Origin: Leptobacterium sp964389205 | GTDB lineage: Bacteria; Bacteroidota; Bacteroidia; Flavobacteriales; Flavobacteriaceae | Assembly (NCBI GenBank): GCA_964389205.1 | Contig: CAYMDH010000063.1 | Span: 1-14,567 of the forward strand | Direction: 5' to 3' | Length of the DNA stretch: 14,567 nt | Shown here: piece after piece, positions 1 to 6,639 of the stretch | Layout of the letters: each line of letters starts with the position of its first letter | Numbering within the stretch: the first letter of the stretch is position 1 | Translations under genes and position numbers: made by a program | Notes under the pieces: model-generated | What the model was told of the DNA's origin: nothing | What the model saw: only the letters and a program-made list of their open reading frames with translations | Databases searched by the model: none

Positions 1-509
1 AAACAAGATACGAATTATTTAAAAAAATTAAATTTTAGTGCAAAGGTCTCAATAAAATCTTAAGAAAATACTACGAAACTCTCATCCACAGATAAAAAGA
101 ACTTGCTATGCTCAAACAGCTTTTTATCTTAAATCCATCACTTCTTTCTTGATTTTTAAAGATTTTATTGATAGGTTTTCCTTCTATACAACATTTCGTT
201 AACTATATATTTTAATCCTAGTTCAAATTTTCTTAGAACGCAAAACGAAGGTTTTCAAGAACTAGCTGTAAAACAAGTGAAAGTGTGTTATGTTGAAAAC
301 ATAAAAGGGCATGAAGCGATAGTTTTATCAGTGGTTTTGCAAAGCAAAAAGTTCATATAAACCTTCTTGACTTTCCCGCCAGAATGACTTGTCGGGCTGG
401 CGTTCGGTACGGGCGGTTTGGTTCTATCCATCGCATCACCTGGCTCATCACTCAAAAATATAAATCATTGCACTTTCTATCTTATCTTGTTAAGAAAAAA
501 TAACTAGAA
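1..509. repeat. Repeat-mosaic spacer downstream of the HupE-like gene
   Basis: No gene is visible here. The spacer is built from degenerate modules that recur elsewhere in the window. Bases 60-125, read on the minus strand, resemble about 1686-1755. Bases 175-214 resemble 1252-1293. Bases 222-282 resemble 1191-1252, and more weakly 4775-4830 and 5090-5135. Bases 430-485 resemble about 1840-1895. The first two shared blocks occur here in the opposite order to their copies near 1191-1293, so this is a mosaic and not one simple duplication. A hairpin at 335-349 (TTTTGC, AAA, GCAAAA) lies within it. The similarity is clear by eye; module borders are approximate. Confidence 0.7.
375..416. repeat. 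GC-rich palindromic insert
   Basis: A 42-base block, about 29 of 42 bases G or C, sits in very AT-rich DNA. Its ends are CCCGCC and GGGCGG, which are inverted complements, and GCCAG near the left pairs with CTGGC inside. It interrupts a sequence whose homologues at about 1770-1790 and 4908-4925 read straight through from a CTTGA-T-rich stretch to GGTTC or GATTC. That pattern is what a small palindromic element inserted into an older repeat would leave. The insertion reading is inference. Confidence 0.5.
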
Positions 510-1094
510 TTAAAAAGGCCATGTATTAATTAACATCGGTATGACAAAGCCAATCACAATACCAGCGCCTATTAACATCCATTCTTTTTTAGAAAAACGG
601 AAAATAGTTTGCATGACAAAACCTAAAAGAAGTACTAAAACAACCGCTATAAGTTGTGCTGCTTCAATACCTAATGCAAATTCTAGACTAGGTATAAATT
701 TGGTTTCTTCTGCTGCAATGATTTGCCTGAAATAATTTGAAAATCCAAATCCATGAATTAATCCAAAAAAAAGTGTCATAAAAAAGGCCAATCCTATTTT
801 TCCATTACCTGTTGTTTTTCCAGCTATAGAAATACTGTATACTGCTGTAATGCCAATAGTAACAGGAATTAAAAACTCTATCCAAACAGCATTAAAATTA
901 ACAATTTCATATACTGAAAGTAGTAACGAAAGCGTATGCCCAATAGTAAAAATAGAAACCAACCAAAGTACTTGTTTCCATTTTTTAAATGTGTAGGGAA
1001 TCACTAATGCAATAAAAAAAATCACATGATCGTATGCATTAAGATCCATAACATGTGTAAAACCAAGCTTAAAATAAAACCAAAATTGAGACAT
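510..1094 (-). CDS. HupE/UreJ-type integral membrane protein
   Basis: A 194-residue, strongly hydrophobic protein with about six membrane segments. It carries the pattern of the HupE/UreJ_2 family: THVMDLNAYDH at 13-23 (H14, D22, H23), FTIGHT at 49-54 (H53), FGLIHGFGFS at 110-119 (H114) and GIEAAQ at 142-147 (E144). Relatives are linked to nickel or cobalt movement, or are accessory to hydrogenase and urease, but most flavobacterial members have no assigned substrate. No urease or hydrogenase gene is in the window, so the substrate is unknown. The conserved His, Asp and Glu residues in the membrane suit metal binding. The gene stands alone, with repeat-filled spacers on both sides. The start ATG at 1092-1094 lies just after a Bacteroidota-type -7 box. 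Confidence 0.85.
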   Translation of the reverse strand: MSQFWFYFKLGFTHVMDLNAYDHVIFFIALVIPYTFKKWKQVLWLVSIFTIGHTLSLLLSVYEIVNFNAVWIEFLIPVTIGITAVYSISIAGKTTGNGKIGLAFFMTLFFGLIHGFGFSNYFRQIIAAEETKFIPSLEFALGIEAAQLIAVVLVLLLGFVMQTIFRFSKKEWMLIGAGIVIGFVIPMLINTWPF

Positions 1095-1105
1095 CTTTTG
1101 TTTTG

Positions 1106-1124
1106 TTTGAAGGGTTCAAACTTA
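1106..1124 (-). promoter_or_regulatory. Promoter box and palindrome before the HupE-like gene
   Basis: On the minus strand TAAGTTTG (1117-1124) fits the Bacteroidota -7 consensus TAnnTTTG and lies 22 bases before the ATG. No clear TTG -33 box is seen at the expected distance. The -7 box overlaps a perfect palindrome: TTTGAA, three bases, TTCAAA (1106-1120). A site placed at or just after the -7 box could be an operator, for example for a metal-sensing regulator, but the ligand and regulator are unknown. Confidence 0.45.
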
Positions 1125-1190
1125 CGAAGAAAAATGTTTTCTTTTATTCTTTTTTATTTATGCATCTTTTATTATTTATTTTGATCTTAG

Positions 1191-1293
1191 TTCAAGGTTT
1201 TCTAAGAATACAAATGAAGGTTTTAAAGAACTAGCTAGAAAACAAGCGAAAGATTTTCCTTCTATCCAGCATTTAGTTAACGATCTATTTTAA
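1191..1293. repeat. Two dispersed repeat modules
   Basis: Bases 1191-1252 match 222-282 with scattered substitutions; the shared core has GAAGGTTTT followed by AAGAACTAGCT. Bases 1252-1293 match about 175-214, with the shared core TTTTCCTTCTAT and GTTAAC. The modules occur here in the reverse order to the first spacer. The right end, through the GAAATCAAG at about 1304-1312, also resembles the right end of the repeat at 5160-5462. No reading frame is conserved. Confidence 0.6.
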
Positions 1294-1389
1294 GTTTTAC
1301 TAGAAATCAAGAATAGTTTTTAGAGATAAGAGAAGAAGTGTTCTGTAAATGAAGTGACTCAAAAAATATAATAAAAAACCATCTTCCTT

Positions 1390-1600
1390 TCTTTTTTCCA
1401 TTGATGAAAAAAGAACCAAAAAAATCTAGTCTAGCTTTTTAATTTTTTGAAATCTATATTATTTTAAAGCCGCACCACCCAGATCGCTTTTGCTTTGCAA
1501 AATGCTTTATGGATGGCTTCCACCTTCCAACATTAAAAATAGCTGGATTTTCTACAAAATTAAAAAGATGACAAAAAACTAGTATTAGTAAATATGGAAT
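1390..1600 (+). repeat. Dispersed repeat family A, copy 1 (shortened)
   Basis: This copy matches 4527-4740 in the same orientation and 14340-14512 in inverse. Landmarks are a CTTTTTT...GAAAAAAG inverted repeat at the left end, an AAAAAAATCTAG stretch, and a central hairpin at 1467-1519. The hairpin has an outer stem AAGCC/GGCTT and an inner stem TTTTGC (1488-1493), loop TTT, GCAAAA (1497-1502). The copy fades after about 1600. It lacks the right half seen in the other two copies. Confidence 0.7.
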
Positions 1601-1619
1601 AATCAACCTAATCTTAATT

Positions 1620-1900
1620 CAAAATTTTCTTAGAAAATAAACGGCTTCGACAAAAAATTTAAAAATCAAGGTAGCAGAGTTGATGTTAAATGAAAAGCTG
1701 TTTGAGCAAAGCGAGTTCTTTTCATTGTGTAGCGCTTGCCGTAGTATTTTCTTAAATTTTTGTCGCCTGCCTTGACTTTTTTGATTCGTTTTTGTGTCAA
1801 GACAAAAATGAATGGAGTAGGAATTTTTTGGTTCCATTCACCCCATCATCTGGCTCTTCATTCAAAACACAAAGCATTGGCTTTATCTAATTTAAATTTG
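1620..1900 (+). repeat. Degenerate repeat modules between the HupE-like gene and the bacilliredoxin gene
   Basis: Bases 1686-1755 match, in inverse, about 45-125; the shared core is AAAGCTGTTTGAGC and the later CGTAGTATTTTCTTAA. Bases 1770-1895 resemble 365-490, with shared CTTGA, TTGGTTC and CATC..CTGGCTC blocks. An open frame of 72 codons on the minus strand (1619-1837) lies inside and is judged to be chance, because its sequence is repeat DNA. From 1900 to 2053 I see nothing further. Confidence 0.55.
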
Positions 1901-2053
1901 ACAAGTACATTTTTCATTTCATAAATACCAAAATAGAATAACAGATGCATGAACAAAATAAACTTGATAAAATAAAGTTAAAAGAACAACTATATTTGAT
2001 TATTCTCCTGATTTCTTGTAAGTTCTATTAAAAGAAAGTGACAATAATTTATA

Positions 2054-2061
2054 TATCTTTG
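2054..2061 (+). promoter_or_regulatory. Bacteroidota-type -7 box before the bacilliredoxin gene
   Basis: TATCTTTG fits TAnnTTTG exactly and lies 31 bases before the ATG at 2093. The -33 region near 2033-2042 has only a partial TTG-like match (GTG). An earlier ATG at 2071 opens a frame that stops after four codons, which supports 2093 as the true start. Confidence 0.5.
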
Positions 2062-2092
2062 TGTTATAAAATGAACATTAAAAAATAATTAT

Positions 2093-2503
2093 ATGTATCC
2101 AGCAGAATTAGTAAAGCCAATGAGAGAAGATCTTACAGGAGTTGGTTTTCGTGAATTACAAACAGTAGAAGCAGTAAACGCTGCCATGCAAGAGAAAGGA
2201 ACAACTTTAGTAGTCGTAAATTCTGTGTGTGGCTGTGCAGCTGCAAATGCGCGTCCAGGTGCGCGTTTATCTTTACAAAATGCAAAATCTCCAGATAACT
2301 TAGTTACTGTATTTGCAGGTGTAGATAGAGAAGCTACAGATCAAGCAAGAGGTTTTATGGTACCGTTTCCTCCTTCTTCACCAAGCATTGCTCTTTTTAA
2401 AGATGGTGAATTGGTACACATGTTAGAGCGTCATCATATTGAAGGACGCCAAGCAGAAATGATTTCTGAAAATTTAATAGATGCTTATAATGAATTTTGC
2501 TAA
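2093..2503 (+). CDS. BrxA/BrxB family bacilliredoxin (YphP/YqiW type)
   Basis: A 136-residue thioredoxin-fold protein. It has the family's CGC redox motif in VNSVCGCAAANARPG (C46, C48), the N-terminal MYPAELVKPMREDL block and the cis-Pro-like PFPPSSPSIALF region near 90-104. In Bacillus, members remove bacillithiol from oxidised protein thiols; in Bacteroidota they are taken to act as bacilliredoxins or disulfide isomerases in the cytosol. The protein ends in an extra Cys (C136), a possible third redox residue. Length fits the family. A -7 box lies upstream and a strong intrinsic terminator follows, so it is probably transcribed alone. The family call is firm; the exact thiol partner is inferred. 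Confidence 0.93.
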   Translation: MYPAELVKPMREDLTGVGFRELQTVEAVNAAMQEKGTTLVVVNSVCGCAAANARPGARLSLQNAKSPDNLVTVFAGVDREATDQARGFMVPFPPSSPSIALFKDGELVHMLERHHIEGRQAEMISENLIDAYNEFC

Positions 2504-2529
2504 TAGCATTTAAAAATCTCTTATATGTT

Positions 2530-2558
2530 AAAAACCGTAGTAACTCTGCGGTTTTTTT
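2530..2558 (+). terminator. Intrinsic terminator after the bacilliredoxin gene
   Basis: The stem AAAAACCGTAG (2530-2540) pairs with CTGCGGTTTTT (2546-2556) around a five-base loop, with one wobble pair, and runs into a tract of seven T. It lies 27 bases after the stop codon. It also argues against starting the next gene at the ATG at 2525, since that frame would run through this hairpin. Confidence 0.88.
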
Positions 2559-2623
2559 CATTTTTAAAGCAACCTTTTCTTAAAAAACGTATCTTTAAAA
2601 TAAGATCATTTAAATTTTTTGCT

Positions 2624-3019
2624 ATGACATTTAAACGTTTTTCATTTTTCTGCACATTTTTATTAGTATTCTTTTCTTTTTCTTGTGATAATGATACAGA
2701 TCAACAAGTTGAAGATCTTCAGGCTCTTGTTGATTTTCAAAATGAAATTGTTACACTAGCAAATACATCCGTTTGTGGTGAGAGTTTAGATTTTGAATGC
2801 AGAGCTACTGCTTTGGGAAGTAATAGTTGTGGAGGTCCACTGGCTTTTGTTCTCTATTCTACATCAATCGATACAGATGCTATAGAACAAATGATCGTCG
2901 ATTATAATCAACAACAACTAGAATACAATCAAAGATACGATGTTGTTGTTAGCTGTATCGCAGTACCTACTCCTGGATTTATTGGTTGTATTGAAGGACA
3001 ATGTGCCATACAAGGTTAA
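2624..3019 (+). CDS. Small Cys-rich lipoprotein of unknown function
   Basis: I place the start at ATG 2624, giving 131 residues. The open frame extends upstream to 2525, but that part overlaps a terminator. From 2624 the protein begins with a classic signal sequence: MTFKR, a hydrophobic core at 6-19, then Cys21 followed by DNDTD. An acidic run after the lipid-bearing Cys matches the Bacteroidota surface lipoprotein export signal, so it is probably outer-membrane anchored and may face outward. The residues before Cys21 (SFS) are a loose lipobox. The mature part has six Cys (51, 59, 69, 111, 122, 127), enough for three disulfides, and a Tyr/Gln/Asn-rich middle. I do not recognise a domain of known function. 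It lies 53 bases before the acyltransferase gene and could share its transcript. Confidence 0.75.
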   Translation: MTFKRFSFFCTFLLVFFSFSCDNDTDQQVEDLQALVDFQNEIVTLANTSVCGESLDFECRATALGSNSCGGPLAFVLYSTSIDTDAIEQMIVDYNQQQLEYNQRYDVVVSCIAVPTPGFIGCIEGQCAIQG

Positions 3020-3072
3020 TTTTTCATCAAAATTTAATCTTTTTTTCTTCCAAAGCTTCTTATTTTTGAAGC

Positions 3073-3807
3073 ATGCAAAAAATAGTAGCGTATATACTTA
3101 CCCCTTTATTTTTTTTAGCATTTGGGATAACACTTTTAGTATTTCATCCAATACAATGGATTTGCTTGAATATTTTTGGATATTCTGCGCATAAAAAAAG
3201 TGTTGATTTTCTTAACTTTTTTCTTTGCAGATCTACCAATCTATTAGGTACTCGCTATACTTTTAATAATAGATTTGACATTCCTGTAACACAGCCTATA
3301 ATTATTGTAGCTAATCATCAAAGTTTGTATGACATCCCTCCAATTATTTGGTATATGCGTAAACACCATCCTAAATTTATAAGTAAAAAAGAGTTAGGGA
3401 AAGGAATTCCTAGTGTCTCATATAATTTAAGGCATGGAGGGTCTGCTTTAATTGACAGAAAAGACCCTAAACAAGCCCTTCCTGCGCTTAAAGAATTTGC
3501 AGTATATGTAAAAGAAAATAATCGCTCTGCTGTTATTTTTCCAGAAGGCACTCGTAGTAGAAATGGTGTTCCTAAAAACTTTGCAGTAAATGGGTTAAAA
3601 GTATTGTTTAAAAACATTCCAAATGCTTTAGTAGTACCTATTACTATTAATAATTCATGGAAAATGCTTCAATACGGTAAATTTCTAATGGGCATTGGTT
3701 CTCATTTAAAATTTAAAGTACATGAGCCCATGCCTATAGAAGCTAATAATTATGAAGCGTTTATTACTAAAATTGAAAAAATTGTAATACAAGATATCAA
3801 TACTTAA
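3073..3807 (+). CDS. plsC: 1-acyl-sn-glycerol-3-phosphate acyltransferase (PlsC family)
   Basis: A 244-residue enzyme that adds the second acyl chain to lysophosphatidate, making phosphatidate for membrane phospholipids at the inner face of the cytoplasmic membrane. Motif I is NHQSLYD at 81-87, the HX4D catalytic pair H82/D87. Further motifs are KKELGKGIP at 105-113, SALIDR at 124-129, FPEGTRS at 156-162 (substrate phosphate binding) and VVPITINNSW at 187-196. A hydrophobic N-terminal segment at about 5-34 should anchor it. Length is normal. Its stop overlaps the start of the HD-domain gene by one base, so the two are translationally coupled. More than one PlsC-like protein is common in this group; which acyl donor this one prefers cannot be read from sequence. 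Confidence 0.9.
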   Translation: MQKIVAYILTPLFFLAFGITLLVFHPIQWICLNIFGYSAHKKSVDFLNFFLCRSTNLLGTRYTFNNRFDIPVTQPIIIVANHQSLYDIPPIIWYMRKHHPKFISKKELGKGIPSVSYNLRHGGSALIDRKDPKQALPALKEFAVYVKENNRSAVIFPEGTRSRNGVPKNFAVNGLKVLFKNIPNALVVPITINNSWKMLQYGKFLMGIGSHLKFKVHEPMPIEANNYEAFITKIEKIVIQDINT

Positions 3808-4463
3808 TGAACGATACTGAAATTATAGAAAGAACTATCGTTTTTGTGAAAAAAACATTGAAAGATGCTGAAGGCGGGCATGATTGGTTTCATATCCAAA
3901 GAGTATTTAATAATGCAATACGGATAGCGAGTGAAGAAATCAATGCAAATTCTCTAATAGTCTCCTTAGGAGCACTACTTCATGATATTGCCGATGCTAA
4001 GTTTCATAATAATGATGAAACTATTGGCCCTAAAATGGCACGCAAATTTTTAACCTCTTTAGCTGTTTCTGAAACTGTAATTGAACATGTAGAAAATATC
4101 ATTTTACATATCTCTTTTAAAGGCGGGAATGAAGCCCGAAAATTTACATCTATAGAACTTGATATTGTTCAAGATGCAGATCGTTTAGATGCTATAGGTG
4201 CTGTAGGAATTGCCAGAACCTTTAATTATGGTGGTTTTAAAAATAGAGCACTCTACAATCCTGATATTGCTCCGAACCTCTATATGACCAAAGAAGAATA
4301 CAGGAATTCTAAAGCTCCTACAATTAATCATTTCTATGAGAAGTTACTTTTGTTAAAAGATAGAATGAATACACCCACTGGGAAAAAAATAGCCCAAAAA
4401 AGACATTTGTTTATGGAGCAGTATCTTGAACAGTTCTATAAAGAATGGGAAGGAGAATTATAA
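3807..4463 (+). CDS. HD-domain phosphohydrolase (YedJ-like)
   Basis: A 218-residue single-domain HD protein. Metal ligands expected for the superfamily are visible: H29 in GHDWFH, the H59-D60 pair in LLHDIAD, and D125 in the QDADRLDAIG block. The GARTF-like GIARTFNYGG segment at 134-143 and the long C-terminal helices match the cytosolic YedJ-type subgroup. HD proteins of this kind cleave phosphoester bonds of nucleotides or similar small molecules; the substrate here is unknown. The start ATG shares one base with the acyltransferase stop (TAATG), which points to coupling with plsC and perhaps a job connected to lipid or nucleotide turnover, although that link is inference. Confidence 0.85.
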   Translation: MNDTEIIERTIVFVKKTLKDAEGGHDWFHIQRVFNNAIRIASEEINANSLIVSLGALLHDIADAKFHNNDETIGPKMARKFLTSLAVSETVIEHVENIILHISFKGGNEARKFTSIELDIVQDADRLDAIGAVGIARTFNYGGFKNRALYNPDIAPNLYMTKEEYRNSKAPTINHFYEKLLLLKDRMNTPTGKKIAQKRHLFMEQYLEQFYKEWEGEL

Positions 4464-4468
4464 ACTCT

Positions 4469-4505
4469 AGCTTTATCAGTGTTTTGTTGTAAAATTGATG
4501 AAGCT
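4469..4505 (+). terminator. Hairpin after the plsC-HD operon
   Basis: AGCTTTATCA (4469-4478) pairs with TGATGAAGCT (4496-4505), with one wobble pair and a 17-base loop. It begins six bases after the stop codon of the HD gene. Only a few T residues follow directly, and a T-rich stretch comes about 15 bases later, so it is a weak terminator or a stem protecting the transcript end. Confidence 0.4.
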
Positions 4506-4526
4506 TTAATGTCAAAGAGGTTTGTT

Positions 4527-4865
4527 TTTCTTTTTCCATTGATGAAAAAAGAAATAAAAAAATCTAGGCTGCTTTTTAACTTCTTGAAATCTACACTATT
4601 TTAAAGCCACACCATCCAGGTCGCTTTTGTTTCACAAAATACTTTATGGATGGCTTCCATTATCCAACATTAAAATAGCTTGATTTAGCTACGAAATTAA
4701 AAAGAGGCCGGAAATACTCTATATGTGAATTATTTACTATGATTGATAAACATTCATTATTTGATATTTTTTCCTAGAAAACAAATTGAAGATTTCGCAT
4801 AAATAGTTGCAAATCAAGTGGAAGTGCGTTTTGCGCAGCAAAAAAGAGCATGAAACGATACGATT
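4527..4865 (+). repeat. Dispersed repeat family A, copy 2 (long copy)
   Basis: This copy aligns along its length with the inverse of 14218-14512 at high similarity, apart from about 30 extra bases here around 4775-4810. Its left half aligns with 1390-1600. The central hairpin is at 4604-4656: outer stem AAGCC/GGCTT plus CCATCC/GGATGG, inner stem TTTTGT (4625-4630), loop TTC, ACAAAA (4634-4639). The other two copies have TTTTGC/GCAAAA at the same place, so both sides of the stem changed together. The right end carries the AAGTGGAAGTGCG and GAGCATGAAACGAT blocks also seen at about 274-320. Confidence 0.75.
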
Positions 4866-4874
4866 TGTCAACGG

Positions 4875-4895
4875 TTTTGTGATTTTATCACAAAA
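4875..4895 (+). repeat. Hairpin TTTTGTG/CACAAAA
   Basis: Seven-base perfect arms around a seven-base loop. It occupies the place that in the homologous module of the first spacer is taken by TTTTGC-AAA-GCAAAA (335-349). The stem is kept while its sequence differs. There is no T tract after it on either strand, so it is not a typical terminator. Confidence 0.5.
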
Positions 4896-5031
4896 ATTTC
4901 ATTGAAATCTTCTTGATTTTTTGGTTCGTTTTGGATCAAGCCAAAATGAACAAAGAAAAATAACTAGCACATGAATAAAATGAGCGAATAAGAGATTGCT
5001 TTTTATTTCAACATTTCCTTAAAAATATAGA

Positions 5032-5049
5032 TTCCTGCTTATGCAGGAA
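5032..5049. repeat. Short palindrome TTCCTGC/GCAGGAA
   Basis: Perfect seven-base arms with a TTAT loop, set in an AGATTCCTGC...GCAGGAATGACA context. Hairpins of this form are familiar to me as dispersed palindromes in many bacterial intergenic regions. Only one copy is in this window. Nearby, 5090-5135 is another copy of the GAAGGTTTTCAAGAACTA module. Confidence 0.5.
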
Positions 5050-5159
5050 TGACATAGTTTTTTTTAGAAATTATGATGATCCTATAAGAAAGAAATCGAA
5101 GGTTTTCAAGAACTAACCGTAAAGTGAATCGAAGTTTATTATAATAAAAATTTCGTCTT

Positions 5160-5462
5160 TTGTTATTCTTTTCTTTTATTCATGTATATGTTATTATATA
5201 TTTTGGTATTCATGAATGCTTCGCATTTGTCTGATCCAAAAGAAAGAATCAAAGAAAAAGATCTTTTTTCCTTTCTCTTAGGTATTTTTAGACTCTTTTT
5301 TGCAGAGCCTAAAACCGTATTCATTTTTCTAAATTTTTTCCAAGGTTTCAAAAATTTTTCAACGAAAAATAAATACTATACTCACAGATAAAGGTTTTAT
5401 TCTAAGTAGTTTTTAAACTCTGACCTATTTAAAGTTCTGTTAGAAATCAAGCATGATTTTTA
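5160..5462 (+). repeat. Dispersed repeat family B, copy 1
   Basis: This aligns with 11390-11650 in the same orientation. Landmarks are CCAAAAGAAA, an A-rich/T-rich hairpin near 5252-5275, TCTCTTAGGTATTTTTAG, AATACTATACTCACAGATAAAG and a GACCTATTT...GTTAGAAA right end. A 41-codon stretch compared between copies is about 80% identical at the DNA level without indels, but only three of the 24 differences are silent. It is therefore not a conserved gene. The repeat stops just before the end of the radical SAM gene. Confidence 0.7.
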
Positions 5463-5466
5463 ACAA

Positions 5467-6540
5467 TTAAAAAAGTTTTAATTGCCCGTTCTTATACTGT
5501 TCATGTAACATCACATTAAGAGGCGGCATTTTTTTATTTTTAAAATACTTCTGCCTTGCTAAATGAAACAAATGATGAATTTGTTCTGCTATTTTACCTT
5601 CTCCTCGCGTTCTTATTCCAAACCTACTGTCATTTAATGTCCCTCCATGGCATTCTTGTATTTGATGCAATACCTTTTCTGCCCTATCAGGCATGGTTTT
5701 CTTGATCCATTCTGTGAAAATTTTTCCTATGGCTCCATTTAAACGAACTACTGTAAAGGCAATAGAAGAAGCACCCATTTCTGATGCTTTTTTTGCTAAT
5801 GGTAAAATTTCATGACTGTTAATTGAAGGAATTATGGGAGCTATCATAACATTTACTGGAATCCCATTTTCACTAAGTGTTTTAACGGTTTCCAATCGTT
5901 TTTTAATCGTAGCTGTTCTAGGTTCTAAAATACGCCTTGTTTCTTCAGATAATGATGTAATAGAAAGATTAACATTTATTAATTGATCCTTTGCCAGTGC
6001 TTTTAAAAGATCTAAATCTCGAGTTATCAATGCATTTTTAGTAATCATTCCTACTGGATGTTTGTATTTTAAAAAAATTTCTAAACACTGCCTTGTAATT
6101 TGAAATTTTTTCTCTGCAGGTTGATAACAGTCTGTATTTCCAGATAAAACAATAGGGTAAGCTTTCCAGTTTTTATTCTTTAATTTTTTTTCCAATAACC
6201 TTGGAGCATCTTTTTTTACTAAAATTCGTCTTTCAAAATCTAAGCCTGCTCCATATCCCCAATATTCATGACTGTTTCTCGCATAACAGTAAATACAACC
6301 GTGTTCACAACCCTGATAAGGATTCATAGAATACATCATTCTAATATCTGGACTCTCTACTTTATTGACGATTGTTTTTGGAAATACATGAATATATTGT
6401 GTTTTATTGTCATCGGCTTCGTCTCCTTCTAATCTACAATACTCTAAAAAATCATTTCTGATTTCATTATGCAATGCATTAAATCGATTATCGACACGTG
6501 ATTGAGCACCTCTTCCTTTAATTGCTGTTGGTTTTTTCAT
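5467..6540 (-). CDS. PA0069 family radical SAM protein
   Basis: A 357-residue iron-sulfur enzyme. The radical SAM cluster motif CX3CX2C is at C78, C82 and C85 in the block YQGCEHGCIYCYARN. It should bind a 4Fe-4S cluster and S-adenosylmethionine. The preceding MMYSMNPYQG and following SHEYWGYGAGLDFE are hallmarks of the PA0069/Rv2578c group, distantly related to spore photoproduct lyase. LSGNTDCYQPAEKKF at 133-147 and TRQCLEIF at 149-156 follow. The reaction and substrate of this group are unknown. It lies 99 bases downstream of the exported-protein gene in the same orientation, so co-transcription is possible. The weak palindrome at 5464-5484 overlapping its end (CAATTAAAA/TTTTAATTG) may help end transcription. 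Confidence 0.88.
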   Translation of the reverse strand: MKKPTAIKGRGAQSRVDNRFNALHNEIRNDFLEYCRLEGDEADDNKTQYIHVFPKTIVNKVESPDIRMMYSMNPYQGCEHGCIYCYARNSHEYWGYGAGLDFERRILVKKDAPRLLEKKLKNKNWKAYPIVLSGNTDCYQPAEKKFQITRQCLEIFLKYKHPVGMITKNALITRDLDLLKALAKDQLINVNLSITSLSEETRRILEPRTATIKKRLETVKTLSENGIPVNVMIAPIIPSINSHEILPLAKKASEMGASSIAFTVVRLNGAIGKIFTEWIKKTMPDRAEKVLHQIQECHGGTLNDSRFGIRTRGEGKIAEQIHHLFHLARQKYFKNKKMPPLNVMLHEQYKNGQLKLF

Positions 6541-6639
6541 TTCATAGCTTTTAGTCTAACTATAAAAATACCTTAGGAATACTATTTTAAAACATTCTAT
6601 GAAGAGTATCTACTGCAACTATAGAAAAGAAATAAGGAG

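Noticed and set aside
510..1094. Urease or hydrogenase locus
   Set aside because: Only the HupE/UreJ-like membrane protein is present; no structural or maturation gene for either enzyme lies in the window.
1619..1837. 72-codon open frame on the minus strand
   Set aside because: It lies wholly in degenerate repeat DNA, has no start context and is not kept in the related modules at 45-125 and 365-490.
2525..2623. 33-codon upstream extension of the lipoprotein gene
   Set aside because: It begins inside an intrinsic terminator hairpin and would hide a good lipoprotein signal peptide that begins at ATG 2624.
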